A stretch of 64,000 bases of DNA from Pseudomonas sp. RIT-562 (GCF_026241895.1 NZ_JAPJIV010000024.1:1-64000), one strand, 5' to 3'; counted from the first letter of the stretch, positions 18,611 through 28,494 are shown. The notes: a model not told the origin generated them from the letters alone. A program made the numbers and translations.

Positions 18611-18617
18611 GGTTGCC

Positions 18618-20033
18618 ATGCGTTGGGTATGCATTCTCTTTCCGCAATTGGCGCTGGACGCAGTGTTGCGTCAGCGCAGCGACCCCGATCAACCGCTGGC
18701 GCTGCTGACCGGCCCGGCCCAACGCCGCGTGTTGCAGGCAGTCAACGCTTCCGCCCGGGCACTGGGCTTGCGTCCCGGTCAGTCAATGACTGCCGCGCAG
18801 GCCTTGAGCAAGGGCTTTGTCACTGCGGAGTACGACGCTGCCGAAATCGAACACTGGCAGCAATTCCTGGCCGCCTGGGCCTATCGTTTCAGCTCCCAGG
18901 TCAGCGTGCATTACCCCCGTGCGCTGGTGTTCGAAATCGAATCCAGCCTGGGACTGTTCGGACCCTGGCCGCAGTTCGAGGCGCGCTTGCGCAGCGAACT
19001 GGGGGAACTGGGTTTTCGCCATCGCATAGTCGCAGCTCCCAACCCGGTGGCCGCACGAGTATTGGCCAACCTGCATGACGGTCTGGTGGTAGCCGATGAT
19101 GCCGCTTTGCAGCGCCATTTGGCACAACTGCCCATCGACCGCATCGCCCTGGAACCTGCGGTGGTCACAGCCTTGTCACGCATGGGCCTGCGCACGCTGA
19201 ACCAGGTGCAGGCGCTGCCACGTAACAGTCTGGCCCGGCGCTTCGAGGCTCGGGTGCTGCTGCATCTGGACACATTGTGCGGAACCCGGCCGTTGGCGCT
19301 GGCTTTCTATCTGCCGCCGGATCGTTTTGATGTGCGCATCGAGCTTAATTTTGATGTGCAGTCCCACCAGGCATTGCTGTTTCCATTACGCCGCCTGACT
19401 GGCGATCTCGCGGCCTTCCTGTGCGGGCGCGACAGTGGCGTGCAACGTTTCGACCTGCACCTGGAACACGCGGGCCTGCCGGACAGCGTGATCAAGGTCG
19501 GCCTGCTCAGCGCCGAGCGCGATCCGGCCATGCTGTTCGAACTGGCCCGTGGGCGCCTGGAGCAAGTGCAGGTGCAGGCCCCGGTACGGGGTTTTCGCTT
19601 GCGAGCCGAAGATTTGCCCGCCTTTGTTCCCCAGCACCAGGAGCTGTTCGACGACCGACCGCAACAATCCTTGCCTTGGGAGCAACTGCGCGAGCGCTTG
19701 CGGGCGCGGCTTGGGGATGATGCCGTGCACGGCTTGCGGTATCAGGCAGACCATCGACCGGAATGTGCATGGCAGGCCGGGTCCGATAATCAGCCCGGTA
19801 CCGGACTGAGCGGTGTGCAACGTCCGGGATGGTTGTTGACTGAGCCGCTGGCTGTGCATGAAAGCTCTGCACGCATCGTCATGGGGCCGGAGCGAATCGA
19901 GTCCGGCTGGTGGGATGGCGCTGATGTGCGCCGCGACTACTACCTGATTGAAACCCGCTCAGGGCAGCAGGCCTGGGCCTATCGGGCAGTGGGTGATAGC
20001 GGTCCATTGTGGCTGCAAGGCTGGTTTGCATGA
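18618..20033 (+). CDS. imuB: ImuB, catalytically inactive Y-family polymerase homologue
   Basis: A 471-residue Y-family-like adaptor. It begins MRWVCILFPQLALDAVL, where active Y polymerases have DxDxFFAxVE, so the first catalytic aspartate region is lost, as is typical of ImuB. A thumb/HhH region (ALSRMGLRTLNQVQALP) and little-finger domain follow. A QHQELFDD segment near residue 340 could be the beta-clamp-binding motif that lets ImuB recruit DnaE2 to DNA. The ATG at 18618 begins eight bases after the imuA stop; the longer open frame upstream lies within imuA. Confidence 0.92.
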   Translation: MRWVCILFPQLALDAVLRQRSDPDQPLALLTGPAQRRVLQAVNASARALGLRPGQSMTAAQALSKGFVTAEYDAAEIEHWQQFLAAWAYRFSSQVSVHYPRALVFEIESSLGLFGPWPQFEARLRSELGELGFRHRIVAAPNPVAARVLANLHDGLVVADDAALQRHLAQLPIDRIALEPAVVTALSRMGLRTLNQVQALPRNSLARRFEARVLLHLDTLCGTRPLALAFYLPPDRFDVRIELNFDVQSHQALLFPLRRLTGDLAAFLCGRDSGVQRFDLHLEHAGLPDSVIKVGLLSAERDPAMLFELARGRLEQVQVQAPVRGFRLRAEDLPAFVPQHQELFDDRPQQSLPWEQLRERLRARLGDDAVHGLRYQADHRPECAWQAGSDNQPGTGLSGVQRPGWLLTEPLAVHESSARIVMGPERIESGWWDGADVRRDYYLIETRSGQQAWAYRAVGDSGPLWLQGWFA

Positions 20034-23000
20034 CCAGCGCCTACGCCGAACTGCATTGCCTGTCGAACTTCAGCTTCCAGCGTGGCGCGTCCAGTGCGCT
20101 TGAGTTGTTTGAGCGGGCAAAAAAGCAGGGTTACCAGGCGTTGGCCATCACCGATGAATGCACGCTGGCAGGCATCGTGCGGGCCTGGCAGGCGGCTAAA
20201 TCGGTGGACATGGCGCTGATCATCGGCAGTGAAATTCGCATCGAGAACGGCCCGAAACTGGTGCTGCTGGTGGAAAATCTCCAGGGTTACCAGCACCTGT
20301 GCCGGCTCATCACCCGGGCCCGGCGCAGGACGCAGAAAGGTCAGTACCAGGTGCTGCGCGAAGATTTCAGCGAGCCGTTGCCAGGCTTGCTGGCGCTGTG
20401 GGTGCCTGACGCTGTCGATGATGCGGCCAGCGGTCACTGGCTGCGCCAAGTGTTTGCTGACCGTCTGTGGCTGGCGGTGCAGTTGCACTGCGGCCAGAAT
20501 GACCGGCGCCGACTGGCCGACCTGACGCGCCTGGCGGGCGAGTTGCAGATACCGCTGGTGGCCAGCGGCGACGTGCACATGCACGTACGCGGACGGCGCG
20601 CGCTGCAGGACACCATGACCGCCATCCGCCATCACGTCCCGGTGGCCGCCGCCGGCTTGCGCCTGCACCCCAATGGCGAGCGACACTTGCGCAGCCTCGA
20701 TGCATTGGCCGGGCTCTACCCCCAGGCCTTGCTCGATGAAACCCTCAAGATCGCCCGGCGTTGTACCTTCGAACTGAGCCAGTTGCGCTACCAGTATCCC
20801 CGGGAGTTGGTACCTGAAGGACACAGTGGCGTCTCGTGGCTGCGCGAACTGACCGAACGCGGGATTCGCCAACGTTGGCCCCAAGGGGCGAGTGACAAGG
20901 TTCGGCAAATGATCGACAAGGAGCTGGGCCTGATCGCCGAGCTGGGTTATGAAAGCTACTTCCTGACCGTGCAGGACATTGTTGCATTCGCCCGACGCGA
21001 GCAAATCCTCTGCCAGGGCCGAGGCTCAGCGGCCAACTCGGCGGTGTGCTTTGCCCTGGGCATTACCGAGATCGATCCGGCACGCATGAATATGCTGTTC
21101 GAGCGTTTCCTCTCGAAGGAGCGAAACGAGCCGCCAGACATCGACGTCGATTTCGAACACGAGCGGCGCGAAGAGGTGCTGCAATATGTGTTTCAGCGCT
21201 ACGGTCGCACTCGGGCAGCCCTGACCGCCGTGGTCAGCACCTATCACGCTGCCGGGGCGGTGCGTGACGTGGCCAAGGCGCTGGGGCTGCCGCCGGACCA
21301 GATCAACGCCCTGGCCGATTGTTGCGGCCACTGGAGTGATCAGACGCCGCCATTGGAACGTCTGCGCGAAAGCGGCTTCGACCCCGAGAGCCCGGTGTTG
21401 CGTCGTGTGCTCAGCCTCACCGGGCAATTGATCGGTTTTCCCCGGCACCTGTCCCAACACCCTGGGGGTTTTGTCATTTCCGAGCAGCCCCTGGACACCC
21501 TGGTGCCGGTGGAAAACGCGGCGATGGCCGAGCGCACCATCATTCAGTGGGACAAGGACGACCTGGATGCCGTCGGGTTGCTCAAAGTCGATATCCTGGC
21601 GCTGGGCATGCTCAGTGCCATTCGCCGTTGTTTTGACCTGTTGCGGCGCCACCGCAACCTCGACCTGAGCCTGGCCACCGTTCCGGCCGAAGACCCGCAG
21701 ACCTACGAAATGATCAGCCGTGCAGATACGGTCGGGGTTTTCCAGATCGAGTCCCGGGCGCAGATGTCGATGCTGCCAAGGCTCAAGCCCAAGGTATTTT
21801 ATGACCTGGTCATTGAAGTGGCGATCGTGCGGCCAGGGCCTATCCAGGGTGGCATGGTGCATCCGTACCTGCGGCGTCGGAACAAGGAAGAAGCGGAAAC
21901 CTATCCGTCGGAACAATTGCGCGAGGTGTTGAAGCGAACGCTTGGGGTGCCGTTGTTCCAGGAGCAGGTAATGCAGATCGCCATTGTGGCCGCCGACTAC
22001 AGCCCGGGCGAAGCGGACCAGTTGCGCCGCTCCATGGCGGCCTGGAAACGCCATGGCGGCCTTGAACCGCACAAATTGCGCCTGGCTGCCGGGATGAAGA
22101 AGAACGGCTATACGGCGGAGTTCGCCGCGCTAATCTTCGAGCAGATCAAGGGCTTTGGCAGCTACGGCTTCCCCGAATCCCACGCGGCCAGTTTTGCCTT
22201 GCTGACCTATGCCAGTTGCTGGTTGAAGTGTCACGAACCTGCGGCATTCGCCTGCGCACTGATCAACAGCTGGCCCATGGGGTTCTACAGTCCCGACCAG
22301 ATCCTGCAGGATGCGCGGCGCCACCATTTGCAGATTCGCCCGGTGGATGTTCGCGCCAGTGACTGGGATTGCAGCCTCGAACCCATTGCCGGGGCGCAGC
22401 CGGCGATTCGCATGGGGTTGCGCATGATCAAGGGGTTTCGCCAGGACGATGCCCTGCGCATCGAGGCGGCGCGGGCTCGCGGGTTATTCGTCGACATCGC
22501 CGACCTCGGCGAACGGGCGCAACTCGATGCCCGCGCCCAGGAGCTGCTGGCCGATGCCGGAGCCCTGCGCGCCCTGGCGGGTAATCGCCATCGCGCACGT
22601 TGGGAAGTGGCGGGGGTGCAGAGGCAGCTGGGTTTGTTTGCCGGGCTGCCCAGGCAGGAAGAGGAACCGGTGGCCTTGCCCAAGCCCACGGTGGGCGAGG
22701 ACCTGCTGGCTGACTACACCAGCGTCGGCACCACCCTCGGCCCGCATCCGCTGGCCTTGTTGCGCGCCGAGCTGAAAGCGCGGCGCTGTCGCAGCTCCAG
22801 GGAATTGCTGGAGGTCGAGCACGGACGGCCGGTCAGTGTCGCGGGCCTGGTCACCGGTCGCCAGCGCCCGGGCACCGCCAGTGGCGTGACCTTCGTCACC
22901 CTGGAAGATGAGTTCGGAAACGTCAACGTGATCGTCTGGCGCGACCTGGCTGAGCGTCAGCGAAAAGTGCTGGTGGGCTCGCAGTTACTCAAGGTCGATG

Positions 23001-23107
23001 GGCGTTGGGAAAGCCAGGGCGAGGTCCGGCACCTGATTGCCGGACGCATGAGTGACCTGAGTGAGTTGCTGGACGGGATCAGCATTCGCAGTCGGGATTT
23101 CCATTGA
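20030..23107 (+). CDS. dnaE2: Error-prone DNA polymerase DnaE2 (ImuC)
   Basis: A 1025-residue C-family polymerase. An N-terminal PHP domain starts AYAELHCLSNFSFQRGAS; the catalytic motif PDIDVDFEHERREEV lies near residue 367; the C-terminal OB-fold nucleic-acid domain is near residues 930-1010 (VAGLVTGRQRPGTASGVTFV). Length fits DnaE2 rather than the longer replicative DnaE1. It performs translesion synthesis under SOS with ImuA and ImuB. The start MTSAYAELH overlaps the imuB stop (ATGA). The gene ends 10 bases from the convergent flavin reductase gene, with no clear terminator. Confidence 0.95.
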   Translation: MTSAYAELHCLSNFSFQRGASSALELFERAKKQGYQALAITDECTLAGIVRAWQAAKSVDMALIIGSEIRIENGPKLVLLVENLQGYQHLCRLITRARRRTQKGQYQVLREDFSEPLPGLLALWVPDAVDDAASGHWLRQVFADRLWLAVQLHCGQNDRRRLADLTRLAGELQIPLVASGDVHMHVRGRRALQDTMTAIRHHVPVAAAGLRLHPNGERHLRSLDALAGLYPQALLDETLKIARRCTFELSQLRYQYPRELVPEGHSGVSWLRELTERGIRQRWPQGASDKVRQMIDKELGLIAELGYESYFLTVQDIVAFARREQILCQGRGSAANSAVCFALGITEIDPARMNMLFERFLSKERNEPPDIDVDFEHERREEVLQYVFQRYGRTRAALTAVVSTYHAAGAVRDVAKALGLPPDQINALADCCGHWSDQTPPLERLRESGFDPESPVLRRVLSLTGQLIGFPRHLSQHPGGFVISEQPLDTLVPVENAAMAERTIIQWDKDDLDAVGLLKVDILALGMLSAIRRCFDLLRRHRNLDLSLATVPAEDPQTYEMISRADTVGVFQIESRAQMSMLPRLKPKVFYDLVIEVAIVRPGPIQGGMVHPYLRRRNKEEAETYPSEQLREVLKRTLGVPLFQEQVMQIAIVAADYSPGEADQLRRSMAAWKRHGGLEPHKLRLAAGMKKNGYTAEFAALIFEQIKGFGSYGFPESHAASFALLTYASCWLKCHEPAAFACALINSWPMGFYSPDQILQDARRHHLQIRPVDVRASDWDCSLEPIAGAQPAIRMGLRMIKGFRQDDALRIEAARARGLFVDIADLGERAQLDARAQELLADAGALRALAGNRHRARWEVAGVQRQLGLFAGLPRQEEEPVALPKPTVGEDLLADYTSVGTTLGPHPLALLRAELKARRCRSSRELLEVEHGRPVSVAGLVTGRQRPGTASGVTFVTLEDEFGNVNVIVWRDLAERQRKVLVGSQLLKVDGRWESQGEVRHLIAGRMSDLSELLDGISIRSRDFH

Positions 23108-23117
23108 CGAACCCGTC

Positions 23118-23777
23118 CTACGCCTCTGGCCAAACCCGCTCGCCGCCCCCCGGCGCTTCCGTCCAGGCCTGTAGCGAGCGCGTTGGCAAGTCGAAATAGT
23201 CCCGGGTGCGCGCATAGCCGTGGCCGCCCATCCGGCCAATGGCATCCAGGCCCAGTTGATCGATGTACAAGGTTTTCGGGTCGATCAACTCATCGCGCAC
23301 ATGGGCCATCAAGACTTCGCCAAAGATGATTTCCCGCGACTGCCCGATCGACAGCGCCATCATCCGCCGGCACTCCAGTGCCACCGGGGCTTCGCCGATT
23401 CTTGGGCATTTGACCAGGGTGCCGGGGATTGCCGTAAGGCCGGCTGCGGTCAGTTCGTCGAAGCCGGGGGCGAAGGGCACGGCACAGACGTTCATGGCTT
23501 CGACCAGGGCGTCGCTGACGATATTGACGGTGAATTCCTGATTGAGCTGGATATTGCGAGTGGTGTCCTTGGGACTTTGATCGCCGTAATTTTCCACACC
23601 CAGGGCCAGAATCGGCGGGTCGGCAGACAATGCGTTGAAGAAGCTGAAGGGCGCGGCGTTGATCCGACCCTCGCCATCGATTGTGGTGACCAGGGCAATC
23701 GGCCGCGGTACCACGCTGCCGATCAGTATCTTATATTTGTCCCGAGGACTCATGGTGCTGAAGTCAAAGCTGTGCAT
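23118..23777 (-). CDS. Flavin reductase-like FMN-binding split-barrel protein
   Basis: A 219-residue protein of the flavin reductase (DIM6/NTAB-like) family. FMN-binding features are IGSVVPRPIALVTTIDGEGR and NAAPFSFFNALSADPP in the first 60 residues and FTVNIVSDALVEAMN near 95. Proteins of this type supply reduced flavin to monooxygenases or are stand-alone reductases. It is downstream of two amidohydrolase genes on the same strand (11 bases after the first), so it is probably the last gene of that operon. No partner monooxygenase is seen nearby. Confidence 0.85.
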   Translation of the reverse strand: MHSFDFSTMSPRDKYKILIGSVVPRPIALVTTIDGEGRINAAPFSFFNALSADPPILALGVENYGDQSPKDTTRNIQLNQEFTVNIVSDALVEAMNVCAVPFAPGFDELTAAGLTAIPGTLVKCPRIGEAPVALECRRMMALSIGQSREIIFGEVLMAHVRDELIDPKTLYIDQLGLDAIGRMGGHGYARTRDYFDLPTRSLQAWTEAPGGGERVWPEA

Positions 23778-23788
23778 GGGCAGATTCT

Positions 23789-25288
23789 CTAAGGTAATGG
23801 GTCAATCGAGCACAGCGGCGCGCTTGCGCTGTAATCGTCGGCAAACGCAATGGCCGGTTTGAACAGGGTTTTCCAGTCCGGCTGGCCGGTGGCCCGGTCG
23901 GCATGGCTGCGCATCAGTTTTTCGAATTGTCGTTGGGCCTGGCGTTGCAGGGCGGGGTAGTCGACGCCCTGGACCTGACCGTCCTGCATCACGCAGCGGC
24001 CATCGATGTAAGTGGCTATGCAATCGTCCCCGCGTCCGGCAAGCACCAGGTTTTTCAGCGGGTCGAATAGCGGCCCGAGGTGCAGGCCGCGCAGGTTGAA
24101 CACGCTGATGTCGGCCTTGGCCCCTGGAGCCAGGCGTCCCAGGTCGTCGCGACCCAAGGCTTTGGCGCCCCCTAAGGTGGCGGCGTTGTACAAGTCCAGG
24201 GTGCTGGTCAGCGAGTTGCCGCCTTCGAGCAAGCGAGCGATGTTCAAGCCGTGGCGCATGTTCTCCAGCAAGTCCGGCGGCCAGGTATCGGTGCCCAGGG
24301 CGAAGTTGATGCCCAGGGCCTGGTAGCGCCCGAACGAGTTCAGCGCCTCGCCGTCACGGGCAAACACCACCGGGCAATGCACCAGGCTGGCACCGCCGTT
24401 GACCACGCGCTGCAGGTCGTCGTCGCCTGCGGTGTAGATGCCGTGCGGCAGCAGGCTGCGCGGGGTGAGCAGGTGCAGACGTTCCAGCCAGGCCAGGGGT
24501 GAGCAGCCGCGCAGTTGCTCGACCATCGCCACCTCGCCAAGCCCCTGGCAGCAATGCAGGCGCACTGGCGCGGCGAGTTCGCGACTCAGCGCGGCGGTAC
24601 GCTGCAGCAACGCTGGCGTACAGGTTTGAATCCGGTCCGGCAGCAAGGCGCCGCGAATCAGCCCGCCATGGGCGCCGTCGAAATCCTCGAAAAACCGTTC
24701 AGCCGCCGCCAGCCCGGCCAGCCCTCGGGCCTCATCGAAGTGATGCCCCAGGGTTCCGTCGGCGCGCCAGTAACTCATCCCGCTCATGTAGCAAGGCCCC
24801 AGGTAGGTGCGCAGGCCCAGCTCGGCGGCCACCTGGGTGACGGCGGCAAACTCGTCGTAGGTCTCGGCCCACTCGCGGTAGTACATCGAGGTGATCGGCA
24901 TGGCCGTGGTGATGCCGTTGCGAATCAGTTGGGTGAAGGCGTAGCGGTATTTGAATAGCTCTTCCTCGGGACTGAAACTCTCCCGTGGCCCCCGCGCCAG
25001 GTACTCCTCGGACCACATGCGCCCCATGTCGCGCTCGTCACCGTTGTCCAGGGTCAACACCGTGGAGTCGAGATCGCCGAGGGCATCCAGGTCGATGAGC
25101 CCTGGGCTGATCAACGCAGTGCCGTAGTCGATCCACTGCTGCACCGGGCCGGCATAACCACGCCCGACAAACAGGATGCGCGAGCCTTCGAACACCACCT
25201 CGCCGTCGCGCCATAGCACGTGCTGCCTGCCGTCGAAGCCGACCACGCAAGCGGCTTTGAGGCCGATGATGGTTGCCGGGCGAGTCAC
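23789..25288 (-). CDS. Amidohydrolase-superfamily protein lacking the HxH metal motif
   Basis: A 499-residue TIM-barrel protein related to chlorohydrolase/guanine- and cytosine-deaminase-type amidohydrolases. Where metal-dependent members have PGxxxxHxH, this one has SPGLIDLDALGDLDS, so both first-strand histidines are replaced. Later positions that usually bind metal or substrate remain: RLHCCQG, LLPHGIYTAGD and LGTDTWPPDLL. Length is normal. The GTG start at 25288 overlaps the upstream stop (GTGA). It may use a different metal site, or be a non-catalytic or divergent family; reaction unknown. Confidence 0.8.
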   Translation of the reverse strand: MTRPATIIGLKAACVVGFDGRQHVLWRDGEVVFEGSRILFVGRGYAGPVQQWIDYGTALISPGLIDLDALGDLDSTVLTLDNGDERDMGRMWSEEYLARGPRESFSPEEELFKYRYAFTQLIRNGITTAMPITSMYYREWAETYDEFAAVTQVAAELGLRTYLGPCYMSGMSYWRADGTLGHHFDEARGLAGLAAAERFFEDFDGAHGGLIRGALLPDRIQTCTPALLQRTAALSRELAAPVRLHCCQGLGEVAMVEQLRGCSPLAWLERLHLLTPRSLLPHGIYTAGDDDLQRVVNGGASLVHCPVVFARDGEALNSFGRYQALGINFALGTDTWPPDLLENMRHGLNIARLLEGGNSLTSTLDLYNAATLGGAKALGRDDLGRLAPGAKADISVFNLRGLHLGPLFDPLKNLVLAGRGDDCIATYIDGRCVMQDGQVQGVDYPALQRQAQRQFEKLMRSHADRATGQPDWKTLFKPAIAFADDYSASAPLCSIDPLP

Positions 25289-26481
25289 AAACGACTGTCC
25301 AGCAAACGCCCATCGCGGGCTATTAACTGTCCGCGGCGATAAACCTGGCGCAGCGGCCGCGCCACCACCGCTTCGCCGAGGGTCTGCACTGGCATCAGCA
25401 GGAAGTCCGCCGGATGGCCGATTTGCAGGCCATACCCTGCAACGCCCAAGGCCCTGGCGCCGTTGACGGTCGCGGCCTCGAATGCGGCGGCCAGCTCGTC
25501 GTCCTTGTTCAAGTCAAATCGAAAGGCCAGGAGCATGGCGCGCTCAAGCATGTCGCCGTTGCCCATGGGCGACCAGGCATCGCGGATACCGTCCGAACCA
25601 ATGCACAGGTTGACCCCGACCTCGCGCAATGCGAGGAACGGCGGCACAGCGCAGTCGGCAGGAGCTGAACTCATCAGCGAAATGCCCAGGACGGCCAGAC
25701 GCTCGGCCACGGGTTTGACCTGGCTCCACGGCAACATGCCAAGGCAGTAGGCATGACTGATCATCACCTGGCCCTGACGGGCGAAGCGCTCGGTGTAGTC
25801 GGCAATCAGGGCGATCTGCCACAGCCCCAGTTCGCCTTTGTCGTGCAGGTGGATGTCGATTCCACGGTCAAATTCGCAAGCCAGCTTGAACACGAAATCG
25901 AGCTGGGCGACGGGATCCTTATCGATGCCGCACGGGTCAAGTCCGCCGACGTTTTCCACGCCCAGGGCCATGGCTTCACGCATCAGTTCGGCGGTACCGG
26001 GGCGACTGATCAGGCCGGTTTGCGGAAACACCACCAGTTGCAGGTCGATCAGGTCGCGGTAGCGCTCGCGCAACTGCTGCATGGCCTCGACATGGCGCAG
26101 GCCGAACTCCGGGTCGATGTCGACGTGACAGCGCAGGGTCAGCGAGCCACGGGCGATGCAGTTTTCCAGCAGCGCGCCGGCCCGTTGGGCAATGGGTGCG
26201 TCGACTTCCCGCAGCACGCGTCGCTCGTTGGCGATGTAGTCCTTGAGAGTCGGCCCGGCGCTGTTCGGGCGCCATGGTTGGCCCCAGAGGGTTTTGTCCA
26301 GATGCACATGGCTTTCCACCAGCGCGGGGGTGAGCAACTGGTGCTGACCGTCGATGTCGGTGGGGCCGAGCGCTGCGTCGGTTGCCGGGCGGCGTTGCTT
26401 GAACAGGCCGTCTTCGATCAGCAGGTCTTCGGCAGTGGCGCCATAGGGGCGTACGTTGCGTAGCCAGCGTGGGTGGGTCAT
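25285..26481 (-). CDS. Cytosine deaminase-like amidohydrolase
   Basis: A 398-residue metal-dependent amidohydrolase of the CodA-like group. The first metal motif is ESHVHLDKTLWG, near residue 60; other ligand positions are the RCHVDIDPE strand, the DIHLHDKGE histidines, MISHAYCLGM and the late aspartate in IGSDGIRDAW. CodA relatives act on cytosine, isoguanine, creatinine or other cyclic amidines, so a ring-nitrogen substrate is likely. The start at 26481 has a GAGG site six bases upstream; an earlier TTG is less likely. Coupled by a four-base overlap to the HxH-less amidohydrolase. Confidence 0.85.
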   Translation of the reverse strand: MTHPRWLRNVRPYGATAEDLLIEDGLFKQRRPATDAALGPTDIDGQHQLLTPALVESHVHLDKTLWGQPWRPNSAGPTLKDYIANERRVLREVDAPIAQRAGALLENCIARGSLTLRCHVDIDPEFGLRHVEAMQQLRERYRDLIDLQLVVFPQTGLISRPGTAELMREAMALGVENVGGLDPCGIDKDPVAQLDFVFKLACEFDRGIDIHLHDKGELGLWQIALIADYTERFARQGQVMISHAYCLGMLPWSQVKPVAERLAVLGISLMSSAPADCAVPPFLALREVGVNLCIGSDGIRDAWSPMGNGDMLERAMLLAFRFDLNKDDELAAAFEAATVNGARALGVAGYGLQIGHPADFLLMPVQTLGEAVVARPLRQVYRRGQLIARDGRLLDSRL

Positions 26482-26516
26482 TACGTACCTCAAATCTGTG
26501 TTGTATGGGAGGGCCT

Positions 26517-26608
26517 CATCGCGAGCAGGCTCACTCCTACAGGTTCAATGTGGGAACAGAGGAAGTGAGCCAACTCCGATCCCTGTAGGAGTGAGCCTGC
26601 TCGCGATG
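26517..26608. repeat. REP-type inverted repeat (GTAGGAGTGAGCC family)
   Basis: Perfect 26-base arms: CATCGCGAGCAGGCTCACTC-type left arm (26517-26542) and its return (26583-26608), around a 40-base loop. It lies between the binding-protein gene and the amidohydrolase genes on the same strand and may set relative expression. Same arms as 12660-12747. Confidence 0.9.
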
Positions 26609-26635
26609 GCCGCGACTCGGTTTAGAGCCAGGCCA

Positions 26636-27688
26636 TCAACCCTTGAGCTTCGCCCAAATCCGGTCCTGCAGCTCCCGCGCCTTGTTGCTGCACTCTTTCT
26701 CCGGGCGCAGGCGCGCGGCGAATTCGTCCGGCATGTTGATGGCGTCCATGACCTTCCACTTGGCGTCCAACAGCTTGTCGCTCTGGATTCCATTGGCATA
26801 GGCAATGGCATTCGATACGGCCGCGGCGTTTTCCGGCTTCATCATCCAGTCGATGAACAGCTTGGCGTTACCCGGGTGCGGTGCGCTCTTGGGCACGGCG
26901 AAGTTGTCCTGGAACATCGCCAGGCCTTCGCGCGGGTAGACGTATTTGATGGTGTTTTTCTGCAGGGTGGCGCGGGCGGTGGAGCCGTTCCAGTTCTGCA
27001 TCATGATCACTTCACCGGAGGCCATGCGGTCCACGGTGTTGTCCGAGCTGTACATCTTCAGGAACGGCTTCTGTTTCTGCAGCAGTTCCAGGATGCGCTT
27101 GGCGTCCTGGGGGTTTTCGCTGCATTCGTCGACGTTCAGATAATGGCTGGCGGCGTTGATCACGCTGCTGGAGGTGTCGAGGGCTGCCAGCTGGCCTTGC
27201 AGCTCCTTGCGCGGCTCGAAAAACTCTTTCCACGAATCGTCCAGCTTGCCGCCGGGCACTCGGGCGCTGTCATAGGAGAATCCAGTGGTCCCCCACAAAT
27301 AAGGCGCCGAGAACTTGCGGCCTGGGTCGAACGACGGGTCGCGAAATGCCGGTTTCACGTATTGGAAGTTGGGCAGGGCGGCAGCGTCGATCTGCAGCAG
27401 CAAGTCCTGCTTGATCAGGGTTTGCATGATCGACTGCGAAGGCACGATCACATCGTACGCCGCACCACCGGCCTGCAGTTTGGCGAGCAGGGTCTCGTTG
27501 CTGTCGTAGCCGTCCATGGTGACCTTGATGCCGGTTTCTTTCTCGAACTTGGCCAGCAGGTCGACCGGGTAGTAATCAGTCCAGTTGTAGAAAAACAGCT
27601 CCTTGGGCTCGGCGGCTTGCGCGGTAAAAACAGTGAAGCAACTGAGGGCCAGACCGGCGACGCCGTAACGCAGGGTTTTCATTTTCAT
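26636..27688 (-). CDS. PotD/PotF-like ABC substrate-binding protein
   Basis: A 350-residue periplasmic protein of the polyamine-binding family. The signal peptide is MKMKTLRYGVAGLAL to TAQA; the mature form begins EPKELFFYNWTDYYPVDLL, the typical PotD/PotF opening. Further marks are VIVPSQSIMQTLIKQ and PYLWGTTGFSYDS. The start at 27688 has a GGAG site nine bases upstream; a start seven codons earlier (27709) overlaps the permease stop and is also possible. Ligand could be a polyamine or another amine; the linked amidohydrolases hint at something other than putrescine itself. Confidence 0.9.
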   Translation of the reverse strand: MKMKTLRYGVAGLALSCFTVFTAQAAEPKELFFYNWTDYYPVDLLAKFEKETGIKVTMDGYDSNETLLAKLQAGGAAYDVIVPSQSIMQTLIKQDLLLQIDAAALPNFQYVKPAFRDPSFDPGRKFSAPYLWGTTGFSYDSARVPGGKLDDSWKEFFEPRKELQGQLAALDTSSSVINAASHYLNVDECSENPQDAKRILELLQKQKPFLKMYSSDNTVDRMASGEVIMMQNWNGSTARATLQKNTIKYVYPREGLAMFQDNFAVPKSAPHPGNAKLFIDWMMKPENAAAVSNAIAYANGIQSDKLLDAKWKVMDAINMPDEFAARLRPEKECSNKARELQDRIWAKLKG

Positions 27689-27705
27689 CACAGAACGCTC
27701 CAGGC

Positions 27706-28494
27706 TCATTGGTTTTTGCCGCGCTGTCCCAGCCAGAAGGCCAGCACCACCAGCACGATGGAAATCACCAGCATCAGGGTCGAAATCGCATTGATTTCGG
27801 GCGTCACGCCAGCCTTGATTGCCGAAAAGATGTACACCGGCAGGGTCGTGGAACCGGGGCCGGCAACGAAGAAGGTCATGATGAAATCGTCAAGGCTGAC
27901 GACGAAGGCCAGCACTGAACCGGACAGTACCGCCGGCCACAGTAGGGGCAGGGTGACCCGGCGAAACACCTGCCACGGGTTGGCGTACAGGTCGTTGGCC
28001 GCCTCCAGCAGGCTTTTATCCAGGTCATTGAGACGAGCGCGAATCGGCAGGTAAGCGAAGGGAATGCAGAAGCCGATGTGCGCGACGATCACGGTCAGCA
28101 ACCCCAGCTTGATGCCCAGTGCCATGAACAGCAGGAGCGTGGCGACGGCAGTGACGATCTCCGGCAGGATCAGCGGCAGGTTGATCCCGCCTTCGACCAT
28201 CTTCTGTCCATAGAACGGCCGGTAGGTTGCCAGGGCCGCGAGCAGGGCGATCGCCGTGGCGCAGACCGTGGCGATACTGGCGACGATGATCGAGTTCAAG
28301 GCAGCGGTCTGGATCGACGGGTTCGCCAGGATCCGCCCATACCAGGCGAAGGAAAACTCGGTCCATACCGTCGCCGAACGGTTGGCGTTGAAGCTGTAGG
28401 CAATCAACACCAGGATTGGCAGGTACAGATAAGCCAGGATCAGCAGGCTGACCTCGCGAGTCAGCGGCAGTTTCTTCAGGTGCAGGGCGATCAT
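27706..28494 (-). CDS. ABC permease, PotI/PotC-like
   Basis: A 262-residue inner-membrane permease with six membrane segments. It starts with the usual LLILAYLYLPILVLIAYSFN and has the EAA-type loop LLEAANDLYANPWQVFRRVT near residues 165-185. It forms the heterodimeric channel with the PotH/PotB-like protein encoded immediately upstream; their genes overlap by four bases (28491-28494). Confidence 0.92.
   Translation of the reverse strand: MIALHLKKLPLTREVSLLILAYLYLPILVLIAYSFNANRSATVWTEFSFAWYGRILANPSIQTAALNSIIVASIATVCATAIALLAALATYRPFYGQKMVEGGINLPLILPEIVTAVATLLLFMALGIKLGLLTVIVAHIGFCIPFAYLPIRARLNDLDKSLLEAANDLYANPWQVFRRVTLPLLWPAVLSGSVLAFVVSLDDFIMTFFVAGPGSTTLPVYIFSAIKAGVTPEINAISTLMLVISIVLVVLAFWLGQRGKNQ

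Noticed and set aside
26456..28054. 532-codon open frame antisense to the binding-protein and permease genes
   Set aside because: Spans two real genes and a REP element on the opposite strand; no recognisable domain.
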